Shown: positions 1 to 10,219 of the stretch, one piece after another | Numbering within the stretch: the stretch's first letter is position 1 | Layout of the letters: the number at the start of each line of letters is the position of its first letter | Assembly: GCA_029263395.1 (NCBI GenBank) | Contig: JAJCXO010000128.1 | Coordinates: forward strand, 1 to 64,000 | Direction: 5' to 3' | DNA length: 64,000 nucleotides | Source: Acidobacteriota bacterium | Lineage (GTDB): Bacteria; Acidobacteriota; Thermoanaerobaculia; Multivoradales; J023 | Program-made: the position numbers and the translations under genes | Notes under the pieces: generated by a model | What the model saw: the letters and a program-made list of their open reading frames with translations, nothing else | What the model was told of the DNA's origin: nothing | The model's database searches: none

Positions 1-2586
1 CGCATTTTTCACCATCTGAGCCTTCATCAACCCCAGGATCTCGGTGCGGAAGTCCTCGCGCCGATCCGACCAACGGATACCACCGCGAGCAACCCGTCCA
101 CCGCGCAGGTGCACCGCCTCGAGACGCGGGCTGTAGACAAAAATTTCGCACAGCGGCCGTGGTAATGGCAAAGCGATGATCTGCTGCGAGTCGAGCTTGA
201 AGGAGATGTAGGGCTTACGTTGCCCATGCTCGTCGGGTTGGAAGAAGTTGGTGCGCAGGATCGCTCGAATCAGATTCTCGAACCGCCGGATAATGCGGTC
301 TTCGTCGAGATGGGTGACGTTGTCCAAACGGGCTTCGATTCGTGCGATGAGCTGCTCTTCGGAAGTCTGATCTTGACTGGCATCGTCGCGATCAACCTCA
401 GCCGCCCCAGCGGGATCGAAGCGGCGGAGAAAAAGCGCCACCAGCAACCTCGAAAGCCGCGGATTGCGGGTCAAGGTCTGTTCCATGTAGGCCTGGCTGA
501 AGGGGATCCGAGCTTGCAGCAGATACTTACAGAGTGCCCTCAAGATCGTGACATCACTCGCCGTGAGGCCAGCAGCCAGTACCAGACGGTTGAAACCGTC
601 GTTCTCCATCTCACCGCGCCAGACTAGACGGAAGGCTTCGTGGAAGTTGGCGCGGATCGCTGCCAAGTCGACCCGCCGTCCATCGTCGATCCGCCGACCG
701 TCTTCGATCTGCATGACAAAATCACGGATCCACACCGGCTGATCGAGATCCGTCGGCATGATCTCGTAAGGGATCTCATCGATCACCTTCAAACCCATGT
801 TCTCGAGCATCGGCAGGACCTCGGACAGCGGGACGCGCTCAGCGGTCACAAACACCTTGAGCCGCAACTCGCGGTCGTCAGCCTCGATCGGACGGTAGAG
901 ATTGAGGGCCAGGCCACTCTCCAACGCCTGCTCGGTACCGGATATATCGGCCACCGCGGTCTGGGCATTGAAGTGATCCTGGTAACTGGCGGGAAAGGCC
1001 GCTCCGAAACGGTGCATGGTGGCGACTCCCTGCTCTTCACCGCGGGCATCCACCAAAGCGTCCTGCAACCGATCGCCCCATGAGCGCCCGGCGTCGACCA
1101 ACTTCTGCTCCAAAGCTTCGGCATCCACCTCAGGTATTTGGCCCGGGGTGGTTTTGACAATGAAGTGCAGGCGCGCCAGTTTGGAGTCCGAAAGGTGGGT
1201 GTAGAAGTCGCTGACTTCGCCCTCGTAGGCATCGCTGAGAATGCGATGAAAGGAGAGGCGCAGCTTGGTGTCGTAACGGTCTCGCGGCACATAAATCAGA
1301 CACGAGAGGTAACGTTCGAAGGCATCCCGACGCGGAAAAAAGGCGATTCGGTGGCGCTCTTGGAGATGGAGTATCCCCATCGCGATCTCGTGCAGCTTCT
1401 CCTCGGTGATCTGGAAGAGCTCGTCGCGTGGATAACTATCGAGAATGTGGATCAACGCTTTGCCATCGTGGCTGTTGCGCGGTAACTCGGAACGATCCAA
1501 GACGTACTGAGCTTTGCTCCGGAGGAGCGGGATCTGGCTCGGCCGAGCGGCATAAGCGACGGAGGTGAAGAGGCCAACGAAAACCCGCTGGCCGACCACT
1601 TCGCCGCGGTCGTCGAGCGTCTTGAGGGAGATCGAGTCGAGGTGCACCGCCCGATGCACAGTGGATCGGCGCCCTGCCTTCGAGATTACCAACAGTTCGG
1701 GTCGCTTCAGAAAACTGCGCACATGATCCGGCATAGGGCCGAGGCTACGATCCTTGGCATATAGCGTGAGCTCGTCATCGCGCAGCAGACCGAGGCCGTG
1801 CCCGGGTACAACTCGAGCCACCGCGTCTCGACCTTCACCCTCGAACAAATATTCGCGGTAGCCGAGAAAAGTGAAGTGATCGTCGGCGAGCCAGTCGAGA
1901 AAGGCGGTCCCCTCGTCGATTTCTTGCCGCGGCAGCGGCGGGGGCGACTGTCGAGTCGACGCCACCAGCTGCCGACACTGGTCGCGCATCACCGCCCAGT
2001 CTTCGACCGCTGACCGTACGTCATTCAGCACCGCAGCCACAGCCCTCTGCACTTCGCCATGGGCGGTCGTCGGCCGCTCGCTGATCTGCAGATGCATGAC
2101 CGATTCCGTCAGCACCTGCCCCAGCCCCTCGACGTCCGCCGTCGCCGCGTCACCCGCGATCAACTCTTCCAAGCGCCCAGCCTCGTCACGCCGCACCCGC
2201 AGCACCGGATGGATAATCAGGTGGACCTCGGTGCCGAGTCCCTGCACCGCCGCCAACAACGAGTCGACGAGGAACGGCATATCGTCATTCACCAACTCGA
2301 CAATGGTGTGAGGCGACTTCCAGCCATGGCTCTCGGCTCGCGGGTTGTAGACCCGAATCTTGGTCTCTGCTGGCTGCCGCTGCTGCGCAAAGCTCCACAG
2401 CGTCAGCGCAGCACCATAGAGATTGTCCGGTTCCTCGCCAACAATCTCAGCCGGCGGTACGTGGGCAAAGAAGCGTTGCAGGAAACCCTCGGCGCTAGCA
2501 GCACGCGCCGCCGGCAAACGGGTGCGCACTCGCTCCAAAACCTGGTCGATCAGCTCGGATTTCAGTTGCTCTCTGCTAAAAGCCAC
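1..2586 (-). CDS. NAD-specific glutamate dehydrogenase, large (~180 kDa) type, N-terminal part
   Basis: Oxidative deamination of glutamate to 2-oxoglutarate with NAD, in the cytoplasm. The frame stays open from a GTG at 2586 to the window edge, giving 862 codons; this family usually has about 1,600 residues, so the C-terminal half lies outside. The start has a GAGGAG ribosome site just upstream. N-terminal landmarks are VELVNDDMPFLVDSLL and VHLIIHPVLRVRRD; the visible end reads RGGIRWSDRREDFRTEILG then LMKAQMVKNA, the strongly conserved entry to the catalytic domain. The opposite-strand frames here are shadows. The gene stands alone and is followed upstream by the tricorn-like protease on the same strand. 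The family call is very secure; what cannot be seen is whether the C-terminal half is intact. Confidence 0.95.
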   Translation of the reverse strand, partial: MAFSREQLKSELIDQVLERVRTRLPAARAASAEGFLQRFFAHVPPAEIVGEEPDNLYGAALTLWSFAQQRQPAETKIRVYNPRAESHGWKSPHTIVELVNDDMPFLVDSLLAAVQGLGTEVHLIIHPVLRVRRDEAGRLEELIAGDAATADVEGLGQVLTESVMHLQISERPTTAHGEVQRAVAAVLNDVRSAVEDWAVMRDQCRQLVASTRQSPPPLPRQEIDEGTAFLDWLADDHFTFLGYREYLFEGEGRDAVARVVPGHGLGLLRDDELTLYAKDRSLGPMPDHVRSFLKRPELLVISKAGRRSTVHRAVHLDSISLKTLDDRGEVVGQRVFVGLFTSVAYAARPSQIPLLRSKAQYVLDRSELPRNSHDGKALIHILDSYPRDELFQITEEKLHEIAMGILHLQERHRIAFFPRRDAFERYLSCLIYVPRDRYDTKLRLSFHRILSDAYEGEVSDFYTHLSDSKLARLHFIVKTTPGQIPEVDAEALEQKLVDAGRSWGDRLQDALVDARGEEQGVATMHRFGAAFPASYQDHFNAQTAVADISGTEQALESGLALNLYRPIEADDRELRLKVFVTAERVPLSEVLPMLENMGLKVIDEIPYEIMPTDLDQPVWIRDFVMQIEDGRRIDDGRRVDLAAIRANFHEAFRLVWRGEMENDGFNRLVLAAGLTASDVTILRALCKYLLQARIPFSQAYMEQTLTRNPRLSRLLVALFLRRFDPAGAAEVDRDDASQDQTSEEQLIARIEARLDNVTHLDEDRIIRRFENLIRAILRTNFFQPDEHGQRKPYISFKLDSQQIIALPLPRPLCEIFVYSPRLEAVHLRGGRVARGGIRWSDRREDFRTEILGLMKAQMVKNA

Positions 2587-2722
2587 GGCATCTCCTCGCG
2601 GCCAGCAGCCCAGGCAACGGGCTGCGGAGGCCCGGTCAAAACAACGTCCAAAGGGATCTGGCCGTTACTTTACCGGACCTGGCGGGCGAGGAGACGAAGA
2701 TTCCAGAATAGTCGCGGTGTGC

Positions 2723-5700
2723 CTACTCCGTCTTGACCGGATCCGCGGGCCGCTCCGGCAGGCTGAGAGGTTCAGCTTTGATCTTGGCCATAACTTCTGC
2801 GACACCACGCTCGAGCTGAGGGTCACCGCCAGCGATGACCGCTTTAGGATCGTTCTCGACTTCGATATCGGGATCGACGCCATGACCCTCGATGACATAC
2901 TGGCCGTCAGGATCGTTGGTCCCCACTTCGGGTACAAAAACCTGTCCGCCATCGACCAGCGGGCCGCGGCCCGAGATACCGACAACACCACCCCAGGAAC
3001 GTTTGCCGATCAACGGTCCAAGACCAGCCTTGCGGAAACGATAGGGGAAAATGTCACCGTCCGAGGCCGAAGTTTCGTTGAGCAGGCAGACTAAGTGACC
3101 GTGGAACGTAGCGGCAGGATAGGTCCGTGCCGCCTGGTTGACGCGGCCGAAACGGGTCCCGAGCAGCTCGCTGTCGAGGCGCTCGATGATCCACTGCGAC
3201 ACGTTGCCCCCACCATTGGACCGCACGTCGACCACTAACCCTTGTTTTCGAATCTGCGGGTAGTACCACTTGATGAACTCGCGGATACCGTTGGCGCCCA
3301 TGTCAGGAATGTGGAGATAACCCACTTTGCCGTCGGTCATCTCGGCCACTTTCTGCCGATTGTGATTGACCCATTCGAGGTAACGCAGGCTGCCTTCGCC
3401 CGCGATTGGCTGGTAACTGACCTGGCGCGAGCCTTCGGAGCTCGGTTTGGTATTCAGCGTCAGAGTGACCGGATCGGTCTTGTGCTGCAGCAAACGATAG
3501 GGGTTGTCCGAACCCTTCAGCTCGACACCATCGATAGCCAACACATAATCACCTTCGTTGGCATCGACCCCAATCTCGGTCAAAGGAGCGCGGTACCGAG
3601 ATTCCTCGTTCGAACCTCGGAAAATGTGGGCAATACGATAGTGCCCACTGGCCTCATCGAGCTCGAAATTGGCACCGGGTAGGCCGACCCGCGGGCGATC
3701 AGGGACTTCATAGTCGCCACCCTGAATGTAGGCGTGACCGATACTGAGCTCCGAGATCATCTCGCTGATCACGTAGTTGAGATCAGAGCGATGCGCGACA
3801 TGAGGAAGCAGCGCTCGGTATTGATCGCCGATCGCTTGCCAGTCGTAACCATGCATGTTCTCGACATAGAAAAAGTCGCGGAACCGCCGCCAGACTTCGT
3901 CGAAAATCTGTGCCCATTCTTCGGCCGGCACCCTGTCGACCATCAAACCTCGGGTCGAGACAGAGTCGCCGGAGGCTTTGGGCTTGGCGTCAAACAGCTT
4001 GTACGAGCCGTCCTGCGCCACCAAAACCTTCTTGCCATCTGCTGAGATTGTGAAGCCATCGATGCTGTCGACCAGCATCGATGCCTCGCGATCCTCGAAA
4101 GAAAAGACGTGGAGCTTGGCGTCGGCGTAACTCTGGCGACCGTAGAACGGCGCACCGAAGGTGGCATAAAGCAAGTGGCCATCCACCGCGCTGAGCCCTG
4201 CGTAGTTGTCCGCCGATACCGGCACCTGCGCAACCCGGTCTTGGAGACCTTCAAAATCGATCGTGAAGTAGACCTTCTCGGACTCGTCCTTGTCGTCTCT
4301 CTCAGCGTCGTCCTCATCGGCGTCTTTTTTGCCCTTCTTTCCTTTGGCGCCCTTCTTCTCGTCGCCTTGCTTGCTGCCTTCAGCTGCCGAATCGCTGTCT
4401 TCATCGTCGTCGACTGTGACCTCGTCGCTTTCTGGCGCAAACAGGTCCTCGACGTCCTTGCGCAAGGCCAGCGCAAAAATCCCGATGCTGCGATTGCCCG
4501 CATAATTCCATTCGATCATCGAGATTTGAGGCGCAAATTGGCGACGGCTGAGGTAGAAAAGATAGTCCCCTTTGGGGCCCCATACCGGTTCGAACTCATC
4601 GAATAGGTCGCTAGTGACTCGCCGAACTTTACTGTCAGCGGCACTCCAGATGTGGATCGAGTTGAACTCGTTGTCTTCACCTAGGCTGAAGGCGAGGTGG
4701 CCACCGTTGGGTGACCAGGTGTAGTCCCGCACCTGGCCGTAGAAATCGTCGACAACTTCGGTCAGCTGCTGGCTGGCAACTTCCAGTACATACAACTTGC
4801 CGTCTTTGTCCGAGAAGGCAAGGCGCTTGCCGTCGGGAGCCCATTCCGGAGCGTATCGCATCGCCGAGCCACCCTTGGTGAGCTGCTCGGGCGCAGAGCT
4901 GCCATCTTGAGCGACGACGTAGATTTCGTCCTCGCCACTCATGTCCGATACGAATGCGATTTGAGAACCGTCTGGCGACCACCGAGCCCACTTGTCATGG
5001 GCACCCGACGAGTGTGTCAGGTTGCGGGTTGGGCCCTTCTTGATTGGCGCGGTGAACACATCACCACGAGCAACGAACAGCGCCCGCTCGCCCTTGGGAG
5101 ACAAGGCGAAGTCTTCGATGTTGTCTGCCGCAGAGACCCGGGAAGGCCGCATCGCGACGCCATCGTTGGGAACCTCAATCGCCAAACGTTGGGTGCTGCT
5201 GCTGGCGACATCGTAGACTTCGAGCTCGCCGTCGAGTTCGTAGATGATCCGAGAGGTGTTGTCAGAGCTCGGCCAGCGCACGTCCCAGGTGGAGCTCTGA
5301 GTGTGCCGAGCAACATCGCCAGACGCGACGTCGAATGAGTAGAGATTCAGGGTACCGTCGCGATCGGACGAGAAGTAGATACGCTCGCCGATCCACATCG
5401 GGTCGCGCTCGGAACGATCGCTGTCGGCAATCTTCTGCGCCTCATGCGAGGCGAGATCAAAAATGAAGAGATCCTGAGCCCAGCCCCCGGAGTAGCGCTT
5501 CCAGCTTCGGAAGTCGCGGAACAGCGGCGAATAAACCATCTTGCCGCCATCCGGGGAATAGTCGCCGCTACCCGAAGTCGGCATCGGCAGGCGGACGGGC
5601 AGACCACCGGACGGACTCACGGTGTAGAGATTGGTCTCGGCGCCGCCACCCGCGTCGCGAAAGCTGCGGAACAGGACAGCTGAACCGTCGACGGTCCAAC

Positions 5701-6076
5701 CGTAGACCTGATGATCAAAACCGTGCCGGGGCGCCAGCGGTCCGCGCGCCGGGTAGTAGGTCAGCCGCTTCGGCACGCCGCCGTCGGCGGCGACAACATA
5801 CACCTGCTCGTCTCCATCATATTGACCGGTAAAGGCGATCCACTTGCCATCTGGCGAGAACTTCGGAAACAACTCCTGGCCAGGGTGAGCGGTCAGCCGC
5901 GTCGCGGTGCCGCCAGCTACCGGTGCGGTCCACAGATCCCCCGCATAACAAAAAACGACCCGCTGGCCTCCGATATCAGGATAACGCAACAGCTTGGTTT
6001 GGGCTGAGGCTGTGCCGACGCTCGTCATGGCGACGCACAGTGCGAGCGAAACACTACGGATGAACTTGGAGGACAT
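2723..6076 (-). CDS. Secreted tricorn-like protease (TolB/WD-type propellers, PDZ, S41 peptidase)
   Basis: A 1,117-aa exported serine protease expected to degrade peptides in the periplasm. A signal peptide ends near TASAQ (residue 26). Repeated TolB-like blades (FSPDGKWIAF, WSPDGSQIAFVSD, WAPDGKRLAFSD) fill roughly residues 30-560. Next come an acidic/lysine-rich stretch (about 545-600), a second propeller-like part, a tricorn core, a PDZ segment (GDYVLAIDGVEL, about 870) and an S41 catalytic domain with DVRSNGGGN and the nucleophile motif NETSASDGD. ATG at 6076 is preceded by AAGGAG at good spacing. Length and order match tricorn homologues of Acidobacteriota and related phyla. Archaeal tricorn lacks a signal peptide, so the bacterial exported form is the better comparison. 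The highly charged linker is the only odd part. Confidence 0.93.
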   Translation of the reverse strand: MSSKFIRSVSLALCVAMTSVGTASAQTKLLRYPDIGGQRVVFCYAGDLWTAPVAGGTATRLTAHPGQELFPKFSPDGKWIAFTGQYDGDEQVYVVAADGGVPKRLTYYPARGPLAPRHGFDHQVYGWTVDGSAVLFRSFRDAGGGAETNLYTVSPSGGLPVRLPMPTSGSGDYSPDGGKMVYSPLFRDFRSWKRYSGGWAQDLFIFDLASHEAQKIADSDRSERDPMWIGERIYFSSDRDGTLNLYSFDVASGDVARHTQSSTWDVRWPSSDNTSRIIYELDGELEVYDVASSSTQRLAIEVPNDGVAMRPSRVSAADNIEDFALSPKGERALFVARGDVFTAPIKKGPTRNLTHSSGAHDKWARWSPDGSQIAFVSDMSGEDEIYVVAQDGSSAPEQLTKGGSAMRYAPEWAPDGKRLAFSDKDGKLYVLEVASQQLTEVVDDFYGQVRDYTWSPNGGHLAFSLGEDNEFNSIHIWSAADSKVRRVTSDLFDEFEPVWGPKGDYLFYLSRRQFAPQISMIEWNYAGNRSIGIFALALRKDVEDLFAPESDEVTVDDDEDSDSAAEGSKQGDEKKGAKGKKGKKDADEDDAERDDKDESEKVYFTIDFEGLQDRVAQVPVSADNYAGLSAVDGHLLYATFGAPFYGRQSYADAKLHVFSFEDREASMLVDSIDGFTISADGKKVLVAQDGSYKLFDAKPKASGDSVSTRGLMVDRVPAEEWAQIFDEVWRRFRDFFYVENMHGYDWQAIGDQYRALLPHVAHRSDLNYVISEMISELSIGHAYIQGGDYEVPDRPRVGLPGANFELDEASGHYRIAHIFRGSNEESRYRAPLTEIGVDANEGDYVLAIDGVELKGSDNPYRLLQHKTDPVTLTLNTKPSSEGSRQVSYQPIAGEGSLRYLEWVNHNRQKVAEMTDGKVGYLHIPDMGANGIREFIKWYYPQIRKQGLVVDVRSNGGGNVSQWIIERLDSELLGTRFGRVNQAARTYPAATFHGHLVCLLNETSASDGDIFPYRFRKAGLGPLIGKRSWGGVVGISGRGPLVDGGQVFVPEVGTNDPDGQYVIEGHGVDPDIEVENDPKAVIAGGDPQLERGVAEVMAKIKAEPLSLPERPADPVKTE

Positions 6077-6334
6077 ACTTCGGGCTCCTTGAGCTGAGGA
6101 TAGGGCTTGGGTCAGGACCGATATCTTAGTTTACGTCCAAGATCCGAAACGGGTTTTGGCAGAGTGGCTGCTAGCGCCCCAAAAAGCCAACGATAACCGA
6201 CGCTCGCTCGACACCTCAGCCCGTTCTAGTACCCTGTTTGACCAATCCCTACCGCTTTTCTCGGTTCTTCTTGCGCCTGCCGATGTTACGCCTGCTCTAA
6301 AGAGCCTCACTATTCTTGCGTCGGCAAGCGGGCA

Positions 6335-7786
6335 CTATCGGACATCGGCCCGCAGAAAGCCGACGAAGGCCATAGCAAAACAGGCCAGAGCCTCGATCGC
6401 CAACAAGCCGAGCTCCCGAGGCACGGCAGCGATCATCGCGGCGTCCTCGCGCGGTGCCTGGAAGCTCGGCATGGCACTCAGATCCAGTGGCTCTCTAGCT
6501 CCCATGAAACTACCCGTATGGCCACCCCCTCGACGCCGTACCATCATGCCAGCACCGCCACCAGAGGACTCTTCGACATACCTCGCAAAAGTGTGTTGAT
6601 ACCCGCGGGCAGCGGCTTCATAGCGTGTCTTGAGGGCCACGCCGGTCCCCGCCAATCGCATAGCGAGCAGGCGATAGGCTGACGCCGGAGAGATTCGACT
6701 GAGGCTGAAAGCCAACCGCTCTTGCTCGGCCTTCCGATGTCGCAACGTTTCGTCGAGCCGTGATGTATGACGCTCCAACTCGGTTTCGAGCTGCATGCGA
6801 GCAGCGTCGTCTTCCTCCAGCCAGCGCCACAAATTGGCGTCCTCGTAGGCCACCCGATCCACCGCATCGAGCCCTGCCATCGCTCGTTGACGGACGACCC
6901 AAGTGTCTTCTAGATTGCGACGATAGTTGGCGCGTAGCCGGGTCTCGAACCCCGCCTTCTGACTCTCGATCTCGGCCACGGTCGGCACCGGGACTCGGTG
7001 CACCGCTACCAACAGACCCACGCGGGGAATCACCAGCACCAACAACACCCAACTAACCAACAAGATCAAGAACGACGTCGAAGGTCGACGGGTGATGGCC
7101 GAAACCGCGATGCCAAACGCCATGAAGACCGTGAGATACAGTCCAGAGGCGAGTAGAAAAAGCATCAAGCGCAGCCAGTGGGAACCGTCGAGGGGAACCT
7201 CAGCGAGGACAACCGCCAACAGCGCCAACAGCACCGGCAATAACAGCGGCACCGCAAGAGCCAATCCGGTGCCGACAAACTTGGCCAGCACGAAGTGCGC
7301 TCTCGGTACGGCGTTCGAGAGGATCAACCGCAGGGTGCCAGCTTCCCGCTCACCGTTGACCGCATCGTAGGTAAAGAGAATGGCAAATAGCGACAATACC
7401 GCCTGCACGACCAGGCTGAGATCGAAGGTTCGAAACACTGCCAGGATCGAGTCGTCGGAGTAAATACTCTGTTCTAGCAGCGCCGCCTGCCGGGGACTGA
7501 TACGAGCCAAACGACCGATGTCGTTGTGGACTCCACCGACAAAAATTTGCAGGGGATCCGCTCGACGAAAAACCTGGGACCCCAAGTCGCTCCAGCTGGT
7601 TTGTTCGAGGTGCTCTTCGGCGAGCAGATGCTGGGCAGCAGCCTGTTGTGACTCGAAGGCCCAATACTCACGGATGCCGATCCCGACCGCCAACAAAATC
7701 AACGCTGCGGCAACCGCGAAGGTCAACGCGAATTTGGGACTCAGTAACACGGCCTTCCATTCTTTCTCGATCAAGACTCGCAACAT
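6335..7786 (-). CDS. ABC-2 type transporter permease, DUF3526-like (copy 2)
   Basis: Inner-membrane permease of 483 aa, presumably one half of an ABC exporter. It starts with MLRVLIEKEWKAVLLSPKFA, the usual ABC-2 N-terminus, followed by a transmembrane helix, a periplasmic part and the signature FAILFTYDAVNGEREAGTLR then LILSNAVPRAHFVLAKF. Several helices follow (residues ~170-265), then a long charged helical domain (~280-400), a Gly-rich segment and a final helix ending FVGFLRADVR. The ATG has AGGAG seven bases upstream. It is clearly paralogous to the permease upstream (same FAILFxYDxVxGExExGTLRL block and same C-terminus), separated from it by 127 bp. Known ABC-2/DUF3526 proteins often occur as such tandem pairs; the substrate is not evident. 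Confidence 0.88.
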   Translation of the reverse strand: MLRVLIEKEWKAVLLSPKFALTFAVAAALILLAVGIGIREYWAFESQQAAAQHLLAEEHLEQTSWSDLGSQVFRRADPLQIFVGGVHNDIGRLARISPRQAALLEQSIYSDDSILAVFRTFDLSLVVQAVLSLFAILFTYDAVNGEREAGTLRLILSNAVPRAHFVLAKFVGTGLALAVPLLLPVLLALLAVVLAEVPLDGSHWLRLMLFLLASGLYLTVFMAFGIAVSAITRRPSTSFLILLVSWVLLVLVIPRVGLLVAVHRVPVPTVAEIESQKAGFETRLRANYRRNLEDTWVVRQRAMAGLDAVDRVAYEDANLWRWLEEDDAARMQLETELERHTSRLDETLRHRKAEQERLAFSLSRISPASAYRLLAMRLAGTGVALKTRYEAAARGYQHTFARYVEESSGGGAGMMVRRRGGGHTGSFMGAREPLDLSAMPSFQAPREDAAMIAAVPRELGLLAIEALACFAMAFVGFLRADVR

Positions 7787-7913
7787 AGGAAACTCCTGAC
7801 GGTCATTTCAGACCGAGATCATCCGATCACACTCATTACACGGTTGGCCTCGAGCTACGACCTCGCCCGACGGCCTTCAGCGCAACCTTCAGTGGTCGTC
7901 GTCAGCGACGCCG

Positions 7914-9362
7914 TCAGCGGACGTCGTAGCGCAAGAAAGCAACAAACGCTCCGGCGAAAAACAGCACATTGAACAGCATCAACAATGCAAGATCGAAAGC
8001 TGTGCGGTGCAACACCGCGGCCACCGACGGTGCCCGAAACTCGAACGCAGGTAGCTCTTGCGGATCGATCGCAACTGCTTCTTCCTTGGGCGCCTCGCCG
8101 TCCACCGAAGCGACTCGGATGGCGAATTGGATACCACCCGAGCTGCGACCGCCTGTCTTCTCCTTCTGGAATCGCTCAAAAACTTCCTGGTAAGCCCTAG
8201 CTTGATCGATGAACTGCCGCGGTAGGTCCAATGCGGTGCCTGCCAACCCCGTAGCTGCAATCGAAAACGCCGCGGCCGGTGACAGTCGCGCCAACGAGAA
8301 AGCCCATCGTTCTTGAGCCATTTGACGGTTGGCACGTTGTTCGGTAAGCCGAGCTTCGAACGCTTCCAAGGCTTGGCTGCGCGCCTCACTGCGTTGCTGG
8401 AAGAATTGGTTGAAACGCCCGACAATCGACGCCGCGGCCTCCGGCGACTCGGGCTCCCCACTCATGCTTTCTTGCAAGAAGGTATCGATAGCCTGGCGAT
8501 CCTCAGCCCAGAGTTGGGTTCGTAATCGACCCAGCTGCGATAGGCCTTCGTCGACCGTTGGCACCGCAACTGATCGCGCCGCCAACAGCACGGCGCTGCG
8601 GGGCAACACCAAAACGGCCAGAATCCACAGCACCAACAGCACCAGGAACGAGGTCGATGAACGGTGGGTCAGCGCCGAGACCATGACCGACACTCCAAGG
8701 TTGGCGGCGACGTACAGGAGCCCCGCCAAAACCACCAAACCCAAACGTAACCAATCGCCACTCTGCATCGGCACCCTGTTGACGACCAACAACAAGCCTC
8801 CGATGGCCAGAGGCACCAGCAGCGGCAAGGTCAAAGCACCGACCGCACCACTCAACTTACCGAGGATCCAAGTGCTGCGGGGCACCGCATTAGACAGCGC
8901 AAGGCGTAGGGTGCCGCGTTCTTTTTCACCACTCACCAGGTCGTAAGCGAAGAGGATGGCGAACAACGATAGCACGACCCGGAAGATGAAATCCAGATCC
9001 ATAAAACGGAACACGGCCAGCACCGGATCTTCGTTATAGCGGCTTTGGGATGCCCGCAGCGTACCCAATCCCATGACCGTGACGTTGCGGCCGACATCGT
9101 TCGAAATGCCGCTCACCAGGCTGGCCAAGGGTTGCGGCGGTAGCGAAATCGAGGGCTTCACTTGCAGCCAATCCGTCAGACCCTCCATCTGCCGCAGGTT
9201 CTCGGCCACCGCCGCTTCGTGCTGAGTGCGGGCATGGCCATAGTTGCGGGCACCGAGATAGAAGGCGAGGACGATCAACAGCGACACCACCCCGAACGTC
9301 GCCGCGAAACGTGGAGTCCCCAGGATCTCGCGTAACTCTTTACGCACGATCAGGCCAAACAT
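7914..9362 (-). CDS. ABC-2 type transporter permease, DUF3526-like (copy 1)
   Basis: A 482-aa inner-membrane permease with the same architecture as the neighbouring copy: MFGLIVRKELREILGTPRFA at the N-terminus, a helix, an extracytoplasmic segment, then FAILFAYDLVSGEKERGTLR with LALSNAVPRSTWILGKL, a helix cluster, a charged coiled region rich in Gln/Arg/Glu (residues ~290-400) and a last helix ending FVAFLRYDVR. The start overlaps the ATPase gene by 13 bp and has GGAGG just upstream, so translation is probably coupled to the ATPase. The two permeases likely form a heterodimer served by that ATPase. Family and operon placement are secure; the cargo is unknown. Confidence 0.9.
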   Translation of the reverse strand: MFGLIVRKELREILGTPRFAATFGVVSLLIVLAFYLGARNYGHARTQHEAAVAENLRQMEGLTDWLQVKPSISLPPQPLASLVSGISNDVGRNVTVMGLGTLRASQSRYNEDPVLAVFRFMDLDFIFRVVLSLFAILFAYDLVSGEKERGTLRLALSNAVPRSTWILGKLSGAVGALTLPLLVPLAIGGLLLVVNRVPMQSGDWLRLGLVVLAGLLYVAANLGVSVMVSALTHRSSTSFLVLLVLWILAVLVLPRSAVLLAARSVAVPTVDEGLSQLGRLRTQLWAEDRQAIDTFLQESMSGEPESPEAAASIVGRFNQFFQQRSEARSQALEAFEARLTEQRANRQMAQERWAFSLARLSPAAAFSIAATGLAGTALDLPRQFIDQARAYQEVFERFQKEKTGGRSSGGIQFAIRVASVDGEAPKEEAVAIDPQELPAFEFRAPSVAAVLHRTAFDLALLMLFNVLFFAGAFVAFLRYDVR

Positions 9363-10216
9363 GCAACCTCCTCCGACGGCCCCGCCATGTAGCGCACGTA
9401 GAGTGCCTCGAGATCTTCCCCTGCGAGTTCGTGACGCTCGCGTTCCGCAACCAGCCGACCGCGGTCCATGATGCCAACGCGATTTGCGATCTGTTTGGCG
9501 CGAAATATGTCGTGTGTCGACATCAAGATAGCCTTACCTTCGTCCCGTAACTCACCCAACAGATGGGTGAACTCCATGCCGGCCTTGGGATCGAGCCCCG
9601 ACGTCGGTTCATCGAGCAAAATAGCGGGCGCATCTTTGAGGATGGCGATGGCCAGGGCACACTTTTGCCGCATGCCTTTCGAGAAGCCCTTGAGACGTTT
9701 GTTATGCGCTTCACGCTGGAGACCGACCCGATCGAGGGCGGTGCTCAGCTGCTCGCGGTCCAGTGATTTGCGCCCACCCAGACGCACAAAAAAGTCCAGG
9801 TTCTGTAGTGCTGTGAATTGGGGATAGAGCGCCACGTTCTCCGAGACATAGGCAATGCGTTCCTTGGCTCGCAACGGATCGACATGGGTTGCGATACCGT
9901 CGATCAAGGCTTCGCCCGACGTCGGTTCGATAAAACCCAAAAAGAGATTGAGCGTGGTCGTCTTGCCAGCCCCGTTGCCCCCCAGCATGGCGTAGATCTG
10001 GCCCGGCGCCACTTCGAGACTCAGTCGATCGAGGGCCAGTACCCCATCCTCATACCGTTTGGTGAGTTCGATCGTCTGCAGGAGAGGCTCAGGGTTCGTC
10101 GCAGGACCGGGGCCTGGCACACTGCCGAGGTCTGGCACACTGCCGAGCTCTGACGCGTTGTCGCGGTCTGATGCGTTGTCGAGCTGCATTTTGGTCTCCA
10201 TGAGTCCTGGCGACAT
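9350..10216 (-). CDS. ABC transporter ATP-binding protein
   Basis: Cytoplasmic ATPase of 288 aa that powers the two DUF3526-like permeases encoded next. Visible motifs: Walker A GGNGAGKTT, a signature FSKGMRQK (a degenerate LSGGQ, normal for ABC-2 drug/lipid-type ATPases), Walker B AILLDEPTSGLDP and the switch histidine in LMSTHDIF. The first ~45 residues are a non-conserved extension (NASDRDNASELGSVPDLG) encoded by four 18-bp tandem repeats; the ABC fold begins at LLQTIELTKRYEDG. ATG at 10216 is used here because it lies three bases after the preceding stop; an internal ATG at 10201 is also possible. It sits between the NEW3-type protein and the permeases in one leftward operon. Confidence 0.92.
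   Translation of the reverse strand: MSPGLMETKMQLDNASDRDNASELGSVPDLGSVPGPGPATNPEPLLQTIELTKRYEDGVLALDRLSLEVAPGQIYAMLGGNGAGKTTTLNLFLGFIEPTSGEALIDGIATHVDPLRAKERIAYVSENVALYPQFTALQNLDFFVRLGGRKSLDREQLSTALDRVGLQREAHNKRLKGFSKGMRQKCALAIAILKDAPAILLDEPTSGLDPKAGMEFTHLLGELRDEGKAILMSTHDIFRAKQIANRVGIMDRGRLVAERERHELAGEDLEALYVRYMAGPSEEVACLA
10114..10185. repeat. Four 18-bp tandem repeats inside the ABC ATPase 5' end
   Basis: Four head-to-tail 18-bp units: two near-identical copies beginning ctggcacactgccgag, then two beginning ctgacgcg/ctgatgcg followed by ttgtcg, an A-A-B-B pattern. Each unit is six codons and they encode the non-conserved N-terminal extension of the ATPase. Slippage-type in-frame expansion is the simplest reading. 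Confidence 0.85.
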
Positions 10217-10219
10217 TGC

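Noticed and set aside
220-2736. Several + strand frames across the first 2.6 kb
   Set aside because: The leftward frame encodes unmistakable NAD-glutamate dehydrogenase without any stop, so these are shadows.
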